A DNA stretch of 6,256 nucleotides from contig JAKLFN010000128.1 in the NCBI GenBank assembly GCA_022711195.1, positions 1 to 6,256 of the forward strand, given 5' to 3'. Origin of the DNA: Bacteroidota bacterium. GTDB lineage: Bacteria > Bacteroidota > Bacteroidia > Bacteroidales > VadinHA17. Position numbers and translations under genes: made by a program. Shown piece after piece: positions 1-6,212 of this stretch; positions within the stretch are counted from its first letter, which is position 1, and the number at the start of each line of letters is the position of its first letter. Below the pieces are notes generated by a model. The model did no database searches and had not been told where the DNA came from. It worked only from the letters and a program-made list of their open reading frames with translations.

Positions 1-2
1 CC

Positions 3-107
3 GGGGGAAAGGTAAAGGAGATACTCACCACATCGCCGAATCATCCTCACGGCATTAAGGTGATGCTCGAAAATGGACTTGTAGGAAGAATCAAACAAAT
101 AATCTGA
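3..107 (+). CDS. ywbE: YwbE-family small protein (DUF2196), 3' end only
   Basis: This is the C-terminal 34 codons of a gene that begins before the window, read in the frame starting at base 3 and ending at TGA 105-107. The fragment contains KVKEILTTSPNHPHGIKVML followed by ENGLVGRIKQII. It matches from memory the end of the YwbE family, small proteins of roughly 60-70 residues whose C-terminus has the pattern VKxILTxSxxHPHGIKVxLxxGxVGRVxxI. About half the protein is therefore present. The family's biochemical role is not established as far as I know; the compact, basic, glycine-rich sequence would fit a small beta-barrel nucleic-acid binder, which is only inference. It lies on the same strand as the phosphofructokinase gene, 112 bp upstream of its start, but a hairpin and a promoter lie between them, so co-transcription is not required. 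Confidence 0.82.
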   Translation, partial: GGKVKEILTTSPNHPHGIKVMLENGLVGRIKQII

Positions 108-119
108 AAACCTTCAGAT
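102..119 (+). terminator. short hairpin over the ywbE stop codon, possible weak terminator
   Basis: ATCTGAA (102-108) is the exact reverse complement of TTCAGAT (113-119), with a four-base loop AACC. The stem overlaps the stop codon at 105-107. The sequence after it (CGCCTTATTTA) is only modestly T-rich, so it is a poor canonical intrinsic terminator. It may end or attenuate the ywbE transcript before the downstream promoter. Confidence 0.35.
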
Positions 120-126
120 CGCCTTA

Positions 127-159
127 TTTATCATTCATTCAAAAATTTAACTAACTTTG
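127..159 (+). promoter_or_regulatory. Bacteroidota-type promoter for the phosphofructokinase gene
   Basis: TAACTTTG at 152-159 matches the Bacteroidota -7 consensus TAnnTTTG at every fixed position. A near match to the -33 element, TTTA at 127-130 (consensus TTTG), lies 21 bp upstream, within the spacing range reported for this phylum. Transcription would start near 164-167 and leave a 5' leader of about 55 bases before the ATG at 220. No operator or riboswitch-like fold was recognised in the leader. The assignment rests on sequence match only. Confidence 0.65.
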
Positions 160-219
160 CAGGCCTGTGAAAACTGTTGTTTTCATTTCCTGTAATTAAT
201 AATTCAATAGATCGAAAAG

Positions 220-1545
220 ATGAAATATGAGGATTTTCTGGTTAAATCGCTAGGCAAGGGTAATGTTGTTTCGCCCTTGAAGCAAAGCCAGCGGGAAGAT
301 AGTCCTGTTTATAAATTCGTTGAAGATAATGACAGGATCGTCTACGATAATTCACTTGAATATTACAATCAGTGCAGGGAATCGGGGGAGACGCCGGTCT
401 GTTTTGAAAAAGCCGGACCAAAAGAGACGATCTTCTTTGAACCCGCCAAAACAAAAGTAGGGATTGTAACCTGTGGCGGTATATGCCCGGGACTGAACAA
501 TGTAATCCGCGGTATTGTAAACCAGCTTTACTACCGTTATGGCATTAGCAGGGTACTCGGCTTTAAATATGGTTACGAAGGATTTATCTCTGACTACAAT
601 CATGAGGTAATTGAGCTGACCCCTGAAATGGTAAGCGATATTCATATTGCCGGGGGTACAATCCTTGGCACATCAAGAGGGAACCAGGATGTGGGAAAGA
701 TCGTCGACACCATGGAGATAATGAACATAAACGTTCTTTTCTGTATCGGCGGTGACGGTACCCTCCGCGGGGCACATGCAATCCATGAAGAGATCCGTAA
801 CAGAAATCTTAAAATCGCTGTTGCCGGCATCCCGAAAACAATCGACAACGATATCGACCTTATACAGAAATCATTCGGCTTCGAGACTGCCTTCTCGATA
901 GCAAACGACATTATCCGGAATGCACATAACGAAGCCTCCGGCGCTTATAACGGCATAGCTGTTGTGAAGCTGATGGGCCGCGATTCCGGGTTTATTGCGG
1001 CAAGCGCCTCCCTGGCCACCCAGGAAGTGAATTTTGTCCTGGTGCCCGAAATAAGCTTCGATCTGTATGGCCCCAGGGGATTCCTCAAGATCCTCAGGAA
1101 AAGGCTTGAAACCAAGCACCATGCAGTCGTCGTGGTCGCCGAAGGAGCAGGCCAGGAACTTTTTGAATCAGGCGACAATAAAAAGGATGCATCAGGAAAT
1201 ATACTTCATAAGGATATCGGCGTATTCCTGAAAGAAAAAATAAAAGAAGAATTTGAAACCAAAGGATTCCCCTACTCTATCAAATATATCGATCCGAGCT
1301 ATATTATCCGCAGCGCTCCTGCCAATCCCAACGACAGTAAATTCTGTACCCTTCTGGCACAAAATGCTGTTCATGCAGCCCTGGCAGGGAAAACCGATTT
1401 TGTTGTGGGATACTGGAACAACGAGTTTACCCTTCTTCCCATACCAATGGCTGTTGCCAAGCGGAAGAAGATAGATGTTGAAGGAGAACTCTGGTGGAAT
1501 GTTCTTGAAGCTACCGGCCAGCCTATAAGCATGAAAAATCCCTGA
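220..1545 (+). CDS. 6-phosphofructokinase, long group-II type, predicted ATP-dependent
   Basis: A 441-residue cytoplasmic enzyme that phosphorylates fructose 6-phosphate to fructose 1,6-bisphosphate in glycolysis. Motifs run in family order: GGICPGLN (86-93) and GGDGT (177-181) at the phosphoryl-donor site; PKTIDND (205-211), with D209 the expected catalytic base; MGRDSGF (252-258) and AEGAG (308-312) for sugar phosphate; and YIIRSAPANPNDS (361-373), with R364 matching the fructose-phosphate arginine of bacterial PFKs. The roughly 75-residue N-terminal extension and total length fit the long subfamily often annotated as diphosphate-fructose-6-phosphate phosphotransferase. Donor choice in the superfamily follows two positions: here G180 (Gly in ATP enzymes, Asp in PPi enzymes) and K206 (Lys in PPi enzymes but also in ATP-using trypanosomatid and plant PFKs). 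This pair predicts ATP use. In-frame TAG at 208-210 makes ATG 220 the first possible start; there is no clear Shine-Dalgarno, only an A-rich GAAAAG. The gene looks intact. Confidence 0.93.
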   Translation: MKYEDFLVKSLGKGNVVSPLKQSQREDSPVYKFVEDNDRIVYDNSLEYYNQCRESGETPVCFEKAGPKETIFFEPAKTKVGIVTCGGICPGLNNVIRGIVNQLYYRYGISRVLGFKYGYEGFISDYNHEVIELTPEMVSDIHIAGGTILGTSRGNQDVGKIVDTMEIMNINVLFCIGGDGTLRGAHAIHEEIRNRNLKIAVAGIPKTIDNDIDLIQKSFGFETAFSIANDIIRNAHNEASGAYNGIAVVKLMGRDSGFIAASASLATQEVNFVLVPEISFDLYGPRGFLKILRKRLETKHHAVVVVAEGAGQELFESGDNKKDASGNILHKDIGVFLKEKIKEEFETKGFPYSIKYIDPSYIIRSAPANPNDSKFCTLLAQNAVHAALAGKTDFVVGYWNNEFTLLPIPMAVAKRKKIDVEGELWWNVLEATGQPISMKNP

Positions 1546-1550
1546 GAAGG

Positions 1551-1570
1551 CTATTTTAATAGTGTTTTTT
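1551..1570 (+). terminator. candidate weak intrinsic terminator after the phosphofructokinase gene
   Basis: Five bases after the stop codon, CTATT (1551-1555) can pair with AATAG (1558-1562), or CTAT with ATAG across a four-base loop. A TG dinucleotide and six T residues (1565-1570) follow directly. The stem is short and AT-rich, so it would be weak. The hairpin-plus-T-tract arrangement just behind the stop codon is its only support. Confidence 0.35.
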
Positions 1571-1642
1571 GAGTTGTCTGGCAGCCGTGGAGGAAATCCC
1601 AGGGAGACAGGATTCTTTTGTCCTGACGACCTTAAAAGCCCT

Positions 1643-1675
1643 TTTCGGGTGTTTTCGCGGCCATGTCAACCTTTG
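1643..1675 (+). promoter_or_regulatory. possible promoter for the TonB-dependent receptor gene
   Basis: AACCTTTG at 1668-1675 matches the TAnnTTTG -7 box except for its first base. TTTC at 1643-1646 could serve as the -33 element with 21 bp between, the same spacing as the promoter proposed upstream of the phosphofructokinase gene. Transcription would begin near 1681, about 40 bases before the ATG. A competing -7-like string, TAATTTTA at 1691-1698, has no well-spaced -33 partner. The rest of the 175-bp gap (1546-1720) holds small weak hairpins, for example CAGGA/TCCTG at 1608-1625, but no recognised riboswitch. Confidence 0.3.
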
Positions 1676-1720
1676 CACCGGGAATTATGATAATTTTACA
1701 GGGAATGATGTCGTGACCAT

Positions 1721-4093
1721 ATGAAATGCGTCCTCCTGACTGCCCTGGTATTTCTTTCCTGTTTCTGCCCTGTATTCAGCCAGGATCTGCTTCAGACCAT
1801 CAGGGGATATGTTACTGACATCGAAACGGGACTTCCGCTGCCTGGTGCAAACATAATTATCACGAACAGCATCCCCCTAGTAGGGACAACCGCAGATTCA
1901 GCCGGAAAATTCAGCCTCGATGTTTCGACAGGAAGGATCTCTCTTAAGATCACTTTCCTCGGATATGAAGATTTTCTCCTGAGGGATGTGCTGCTTACAA
2001 CGGGAAGGGAAGTCATCATTAATGCAGGGCTTCGTGAGAAGGTCGTCAGGACAGAAGAGATAATCATTCGCTCGGGCGCGGGTAAAAACGTGAGCATCAG
2101 TAAGATGGCGTCAGTAAGCACCAGCACGATCAGGACAGAAGATGCGCTGCATTATGCCGGAGGTTTTTATGATCCTTCAAGAATAGTAAATGCTTTTGCC
2201 GGTGTTTCCACAGCAAACAGCGACGACAGCAACGACCTGATCATCAGGGGTAATTCGCCACGCGGACTGTTATGGCGTATTGAAGGAATAGAGATACCAA
2301 ATCCAAATCATTTCAGCAGCGGAATGGGTGGCAGCGGAGGAGCTTTCTCGTCGATCACTTCGAATGTGATCGACAATTTTGACTTTTTCACAGGCGCCTT
2401 CCCTGCAGAATTCGGTAATGCCTTTTCGGGAGTAATGGACCTGAACCTGCGCAGGGGAAATCCGGAAAAATATGAACATGCTTTCCAGACCGGAATGATA
2501 GGCGCCGAAGTTGCTTACGAGGGGCCTCTGCCCGGTTCCGGAGAAGCTTCGTATCTTATCAATGCACGCTATACAAATTTCAACCTTCTGAGCAGCTGGG
2601 AACTTATCGACCTTGGAGATATTAATTATGCACCCCGGACAAAAGATATTGTTTTCAATATATATATCCCGCTTAAAAAGCTTGGCAGTTTTAATTTTTT
2701 CGGTATCGGGGGAGAAAGCTCTCTTGGAAAAAAAGCAGAAAAGGATATCAGCAAATGGAGCACCGGCAGCGACCGCTGGCAGGAAATGGAAAAACAAGGA
2801 TCCTTTACGGCCGGAATTAAACATTTCTATTCTGTTCCCGGCGGAAAGACATACCTGAAGAGCGTGGCTGCATGGTCAACTTTTTCAGATAAATACAACG
2901 AAGGTTATGTAGATTCTTCGTTAGTCCAGACCGACAGTTATCTGTACGATTACAAATTCTCATCGCTGCGTGTTTCAGTTATTGCAAACCACAAGATTAA
3001 TGCACGCCATTCGGTCAGGGCGGGTATTAATTATGATTTTCTGGCTGCCAGGATGTCAAACCTCAGGCTTATTTCATCAGGTGTTTATGATACCCTTGTT
3101 GCGCCTACCGATGATGTCTCGTTGTTCCAGTCACACATCCAGTGGAAATACAGGACGGGGTTTGGTCTTGAAATAAATTCAGGATTTCATTTTCAGAGGT
3201 TTTCAATGAATGATGAATTTTGCATTGAACCCAGACTGGGTTTCAGGTGGGAGCTCCGACCTGGAGTGGCATTGATCGGTGGCCTTGGCCTCCATTCCAG
3301 GACAGAATCGCTGGCGGCATACAACTCCCTGATTAAAGACACTGACGGTATCCGGAGGCCACTGAACCACGATCTCGACATGGCCAAAGCTTTTCATGCT
3401 GTTGCAGGAACTGAAATTACTCTCTTCAGTGAGATCAGGTTGAGGCTTGAATGGTATTACCAGGATCTGTATGACATTCCGATAGTTAATAAAAGCACCA
3501 GCCGCTATTCGACACTTAATACTGCTGAACGTCTGCCCGAAGAGGTGTTGGAAAATGCTGGTAAAGGCAGAAATACAGGAATAGAAATCACCATCGAAAA
3601 AGCCTTCACGGATAATTATTATTTCCTGGCAACCGGATCATTATTCGATTCGTGGTACAGTGCAGGTGATGATAATAATTACAATACACTTTACAATACC
3701 CGTTATGTTTCAAATATCCTCGCCGGCAAGGATTTCTGTTTCGGTAAAAACAAAAGAAACACAATCGGGATAAATGCGAAGATGTTGTTACGCGGAGGTT
3801 ACAGGTACACCCCTGTTAACATAACAAGATCTTTGAAGGTTAAGAAAATAGTTTATCTCACTTCACTTACCAATGAAGAACAGCTTCCCGGTTTTTTAAG
3901 GATCGATGGCGGATTAAGCTTTCGCAGGAATTTTTCAAACGGTTCCTGGATCATTATGCTCGACATGCAAAATGTAACAGGAAGAAAAAATGTTTTCAAA
4001 AGAAGGTTTTCGTATGAAAACGGGAAAGTTGTTTTTTACGATGTACACAGTTTAGGACTTGTACCTGTTTTTAATTTCAGGATAGAGTTCTGA
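1721..4093 (+). CDS. TonB-dependent outer-membrane receptor with carboxypeptidase-regulatory-like domain
   Basis: A 790-residue outer-membrane protein expected to import a bulky ligand using energy from TonB-ExbB-ExbD; the substrate cannot be told from sequence. Domains in order: signal peptide (about 1-21, cleavage likely after VFSQ); carboxypeptidase-regulatory-like beta-sandwich (about 27-107, with the usual IRGYVTDIETGLPLPGANI opening); a short TEEIIIRSG stretch (111-119) where a TonB box would sit; plug domain (about 130-246, including DLIIRGNSPRGLLWRIEGIE and EFGNAFSGVMDLNLRRGN); then a beta-barrel of alternating aromatic and polar strands ending in the terminal phenylalanine (FNFRIEF) typical of outer-membrane proteins. 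At 790 residues it is shorter than SusC-type receptors (about 1000), and no SusD-like lipoprotein gene is next to it, so it is probably not part of a polysaccharide-utilisation locus. In-frame TGA at 1706-1708 leaves ATG 1721 as the start; AGGGAA 15 bases upstream is too far to be a normal ribosome-binding site. Confidence 0.9.
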   Translation: MKCVLLTALVFLSCFCPVFSQDLLQTIRGYVTDIETGLPLPGANIIITNSIPLVGTTADSAGKFSLDVSTGRISLKITFLGYEDFLLRDVLLTTGREVIINAGLREKVVRTEEIIIRSGAGKNVSISKMASVSTSTIRTEDALHYAGGFYDPSRIVNAFAGVSTANSDDSNDLIIRGNSPRGLLWRIEGIEIPNPNHFSSGMGGSGGAFSSITSNVIDNFDFFTGAFPAEFGNAFSGVMDLNLRRGNPEKYEHAFQTGMIGAEVAYEGPLPGSGEASYLINARYTNFNLLSSWELIDLGDINYAPRTKDIVFNIYIPLKKLGSFNFFGIGGESSLGKKAEKDISKWSTGSDRWQEMEKQGSFTAGIKHFYSVPGGKTYLKSVAAWSTFSDKYNEGYVDSSLVQTDSYLYDYKFSSLRVSVIANHKINARHSVRAGINYDFLAARMSNLRLISSGVYDTLVAPTDDVSLFQSHIQWKYRTGFGLEINSGFHFQRFSMNDEFCIEPRLGFRWELRPGVALIGGLGLHSRTESLAAYNSLIKDTDGIRRPLNHDLDMAKAFHAVAGTEITLFSEIRLRLEWYYQDLYDIPIVNKSTSRYSTLNTAERLPEEVLENAGKGRNTGIEITIEKAFTDNYYFLATGSLFDSWYSAGDDNNYNTLYNTRYVSNILAGKDFCFGKNKRNTIGINAKMLLRGGYRYTPVNITRSLKVKKIVYLTSLTNEEQLPGFLRIDGGLSFRRNFSNGSWIIMLDMQNVTGRKNVFKRRFSYENGKVVFYDVHSLGLVPVFNFRIEF

Positions 4094-4122
4094 TTTTCGA
4101 CCGTTTCTGTTTTTTATTCGAA

Positions 4123-4134
4123 AAATGGCCATTT
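4123..4134. repeat. 12-bp perfect palindrome in the convergent intergenic gap
   Basis: AAATGGCCATTT reads identically on both strands, about 30 bp after the receptor stop codon. Its first nine-base form, AAAATGGCC, recurs directly at 4197-4205. The region also has a run of eight T (4174-4181), but I found no strong GC-rich stem in front of it, so no confident terminator can be called for the receptor gene. The palindrome may be a transcription-end structure, a protein-binding site, or chance. Confidence 0.4.
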
Positions 4135-4248
4135 ATAGCTTGAATTTTCACGTATATCTGACCGGCAAAGGGATTTTTTTTGATCCTGGCGTTGTTAAAA
4201 TGGCCTGAAAAGCATATTATCTATTTATTAGTCAGTAAGTTATGATGT

Positions 4249-4262
4249 GCCTTAATGAAGGC
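4249..4262. repeat. small stem-loop downstream of uvrC
   Basis: GCCTT (4249-4253) pairs exactly with AAGGC (4258-4262) around a four-base loop AATG. It abuts the parS-like palindrome at 4263-4278 and lies about 20 bases beyond the uvrC stop. No T-tract follows it on either strand, so it is not a standard intrinsic terminator, although tandem hairpins can stabilise transcript ends. Confidence 0.4.
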
Positions 4263-4278
4263 TGTTCCACGTGGAAAC
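4263..4278. promoter_or_regulatory. parS-like palindrome (candidate ParB centromere site)
   Basis: TGTTCCACGTGGAAAC contains the perfect 12-bp palindrome TTCCACGTGGAA (4265-4276). It matches the widely conserved chromosomal parS consensus TGTTYCACGTGRAACA at 14 of 16 positions; the only differences are the last two bases, AC instead of CA. It lies in the gap between two convergent genes, six bases past the uvrC stop codon. Established knowledge: ParB/Spo0J binds parS, slides from it and recruits SMC for origin segregation. Inference: this could be a parS or an off-consensus copy. No parA or parB gene is in the window. It could equally be a hairpin at the end of the uvrC transcript or a chance CACGTG-centred palindrome. 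Confidence 0.45.
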
Positions 4279-4283
4279 CAGAG

Positions 4284-6071
4284 TCATTTTTTGAGGAACC
4301 GGGTCAGAATTGTCGCTTTTGAGTTCCCAATGAGTTTTTCAAGCTGCTCAAAGGACGTTTTTCTTATCAGTTCGACCGAACCTATCTCTTTCAATAAAAT
4401 TTCCTTTGTCCTTGATCCTATACCCTTTATGCTGTCGAGATCCGACCTGGTCATGTCGCCTGAACGTTTCTGTCTGTGGAAGTTTATCCCAAAGCGGTGA
4501 GCTTCATTTCTCAGCTGCTGGATAATTTTCAGGCTTATCGAGTTTTTATCAAGATAGATGGGAACGCTATCGCCGGGGAAGTATATCTCCTCAAGTTTTT
4601 TTGCTATACCTATTATTGCAATTTTTTCGAAGAGATCCAGTTTTCTCAGGCTCTTTACTGCAGATGAAAGTTGTCCTTTTCCTCCATCGATTATTACAAG
4701 CTGCGGAAGATCTGCGCCCTCTTCGGTGAGGCGCTTATAACGCCTGTAGACGATCTCTTCCATAGAGCTGAAATCGTCAGGACCTGATACAGTTTTTACA
4801 TTGTAATGCCTGTACTCTTTTTTACTAGGCCGTGCGTTCCTGAAAACCACGCATGCTGCCACAGGATTGCTCCCCATAATGTTTGAGTTATCGAAACACT
4901 CTATATGTACAGGGGTCTTGCTCATATGGAGGTCATTTTTAAGCTTCTCCAGGTTCCTGGGGGTCCGGTCGGCAGGGGGCTTCACTTCCCTCCTTTTCTT
5001 CTCCTCAAGCTTGTGGTACACCGCATTCCGCCGTGCCAGCTCTAAAAGCTTAAGCTTATCGCCTCTCTCTGGCACAGTATATCTGACCTTGTCAAGTTTA
5101 ATATCGGGAAGAAAGGGTACGATTATTTCAGGTGAATCACTTAATAATCTTTCTCTTATCTCGGTAATTGCAAAACCCAGCAATGACTCTTTTTCTTCAT
5201 CAATCCTGCTTTTAATATCGAGTGTAAATGCCTGAATAACAGAACCATTAACCACTTTAAGGTAGTTTATGCAGAAGTTTTCACCATCCTTTTCAAGAGC
5301 AAAGACATCAACATTTTTAATTAAAGCTCCCGCTACTGCCGACCGGCTCTGGTATTTTGAGAGTATCTCAATCTTTTCCTTTATCAGTTGTGCTTCCTCG
5401 AAGCGGAGCTCTGCAGAATATTTGTGCATCAGTGATTTAAGGTGTGCCTGGACTACCGCGATATTTCCCTTAAGTATGTTCCTTATCTGCTCCACGGATT
5501 CATTATAGTCTTCGCTCGTCTGGAGGCCTGTGCAAGGCCCTTTGCAGTTACCCATATGATATTCGAGACAGACTCTGAATTTTCCTGATCCGATGTTCTT
5601 ATCTGTAAGGCTGAGCGAACATGTTCTCAGCTTAAAAAGTTGACGCACAAGCTCCAGCAGCGTTTTCACCATTAGTCCGGATGTATATGGACCATAGTAA
5701 CCCGATCCATCCCTTATGGTATTTCTTGTACTGAATATCCTTGGAAACGGTTCGTTCTTAATACAGATCCACGGATATGTTTTATCATCTTTAAGAAGTA
5801 TATTATACCTGGGCTGATGTGTTTTAATCAGATTGTTCTCAAGTAAAAGAGCATCTGATTCATTATCTACTATGATATGTTTTATGGTAACGGCTTTTTT
5901 CAGCATTACCATTGTCTTTCCCGTCTGGCTTTTGGCGAAGTAGGATGAAACTCTTTTCCTGAGATCCTTTGCTTTACCCACATACAGGATTCGTCCATCC
6001 TGGTCGAGGAACTGGTACACTCCCGGGTTATGCGGAAGCTGGGGGACGAATATTTTTGGATCTACCGGCAC
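4284..6071 (-). CDS. uvrC: UvrABC system protein C, nucleotide-excision-repair endonuclease
   Basis: A 595-residue protein, a normal UvrC length, that makes both incisions flanking a DNA lesion after UvrA/UvrB loading. The GIY-YIG nuclease (about 14-92) shows GVY with Y19, YVGK with Y30 and K33, R40, and E78 in LLLENN, and makes the 3' cut. C151, C168, C176 and C180 form the CX16CX7CX3C cluster matching the four cysteines reported to hold an iron-sulfur cluster in E. coli UvrC. A UVR motif (about 205-241) binds UvrB. The RNase H-like domain makes the 5' cut and carries D394 in ECFDNSN, D432/D433 in GPDDF, D462 in IIDGGKGQ, and histidines in NEAHRFGINFH (H525, H532). C-terminal helix-hairpin-helix DNA-binding repeats (about 543-593) include a clear first hairpin, IKGIGSRTKE, and a degenerate second one. 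The start is GTG, 15 residues before PGVYQF; no in-frame ATG lies between it and the upstream in-frame TGA. It converges with the receptor gene. Confidence 0.97.
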   Translation of the reverse strand: MPVDPKIFVPQLPHNPGVYQFLDQDGRILYVGKAKDLRKRVSSYFAKSQTGKTMVMLKKAVTIKHIIVDNESDALLLENNLIKTHQPRYNILLKDDKTYPWICIKNEPFPRIFSTRNTIRDGSGYYGPYTSGLMVKTLLELVRQLFKLRTCSLSLTDKNIGSGKFRVCLEYHMGNCKGPCTGLQTSEDYNESVEQIRNILKGNIAVVQAHLKSLMHKYSAELRFEEAQLIKEKIEILSKYQSRSAVAGALIKNVDVFALEKDGENFCINYLKVVNGSVIQAFTLDIKSRIDEEKESLLGFAITEIRERLLSDSPEIIVPFLPDIKLDKVRYTVPERGDKLKLLELARRNAVYHKLEEKKRREVKPPADRTPRNLEKLKNDLHMSKTPVHIECFDNSNIMGSNPVAACVVFRNARPSKKEYRHYNVKTVSGPDDFSSMEEIVYRRYKRLTEEGADLPQLVIIDGGKGQLSSAVKSLRKLDLFEKIAIIGIAKKLEEIYFPGDSVPIYLDKNSISLKIIQQLRNEAHRFGINFHRQKRSGDMTRSDLDSIKGIGSRTKEILLKEIGSVELIRKTSFEQLEKLIGNSKATILTRFLKK

Positions 6072-6075
6072 AGGA

Positions 6076-6083
6076 CAAATATA
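6076..6083 (-). promoter_or_regulatory. -7 box immediately upstream of uvrC, possible leaderless promoter
   Basis: On the minus strand TATATTTG (6083 down to 6076) matches the TAnnTTTG consensus at all fixed positions. It ends four bases before the GTG start codon at 6071, which would place the transcription start on or next to the start codon. No TTTG-like -33 element was found at the usual distance, where the sequence is GC-rich. The box could therefore be chance, with true transcription starting further upstream in or beyond the repeat array. Confidence 0.4.
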
Positions 6084-6102
6084 GGAAATGTTACCGGGTC
6101 CT

Positions 6103-6184
6103 TGAGCCTGCGGCTGTCATTCGGTGGTCATCAGGCCTCTGGCCGTCACTCGGTGGTCAGTGAGCCTCCGGCGGTCATTCATTG
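6103..6184 (+). repeat. 29-bp tandem repeat, about 2.8 copies
   Basis: The 29-bp period is seen from three GTCA(T/C)TC starts at 6116, 6145 and 6174. The units align as (T/C)(G/A)(A/G)GCCT(G/C)(C/T)GGC(T/C/G) followed by GTCA(T/C)TCGGTGGTCA; the third copy loses identity after about 6181. Each unit splits into 11+11+7 bases: a GTCATTCGGTG-like module, a second module beginning GTCA and ending GCC, and a seven-base spacer (TCTGGCC, TCCGGCG). Each copy also has a small GCC/GGC inverted pair around a three-base loop. The repeat occupies the non-coding region upstream of uvrC. No open reading frame there is credible. Confidence 0.8.
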
Positions 6185-6212
6185 TAAATCACTTACAAAC
6201 AATTGAATGACC
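6173..6212. repeat. interrupted hairpin at the junction of the two repeat arrays
   Basis: The outer arms GGTCATTCA (6173-6181) and TGAATGACC (6204-6212) are exact reverse complements, nine base pairs. Inside them TTGTAA (6182-6187) pairs with TTACAA (6193-6198) around a five-base loop ATCAC. The right side carries a five-base bulge ACAAT (6199-6203). The left arm belongs to the last 29-bp copy and the right arm to the first 11-bp copy, so the hairpin is where the repeat family switches orientation. Confidence 0.7.

Noticed and set aside
220..1545. Pyrophosphate-dependent phosphofructokinase call
   Set aside because: The donor-site residue is Gly (GGDGT) rather than the Asp typical of PPi enzymes, so ATP use is the better prediction despite the Lys in PKTIDND.
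1721..1783. Lipoprotein signal at the receptor N-terminus (FLSC around residue 14)
   Set aside because: The -3 position is Phe rather than Leu/Val/Ile, the hydrophobic stretch before it is short, and a type I cleavage after VFSQ fits a TonB-dependent receptor better.
2270..2824. Minus-strand open frame of 184 codons inside the receptor gene
   Set aside because: It is antisense to a well-supported coding region, shows no recognisable domain, and its composition is explained by the codon pattern of the receptor.
4094..4124. TTTTCGA/TCGAAAA inverted repeat after the receptor stop as a terminator
   Set aside because: The arms are AT-rich and separated by a 17-base loop, with no T-tract after the right arm on the plus strand.
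4160..4186. Intrinsic terminator for the receptor gene at the run of eight T
   Set aside because: No stable GC-rich stem precedes the T run; only a four-base GGAT/ATCC pairing that spans the run itself was found.
4867..5235. Plus-strand open frame of 122 codons, rich in serine and phenylalanine, opposite uvrC
   Set aside because: The composition is that expected from the complement of a lysine- and glutamate-rich coding strand. uvrC is continuous across it with conserved motifs.
5969..6163. Plus-strand open frame running from the uvrC 5' end into the repeat array
   Set aside because: It overlaps the uvrC start antisense and ends in repeats with no protein-like features.
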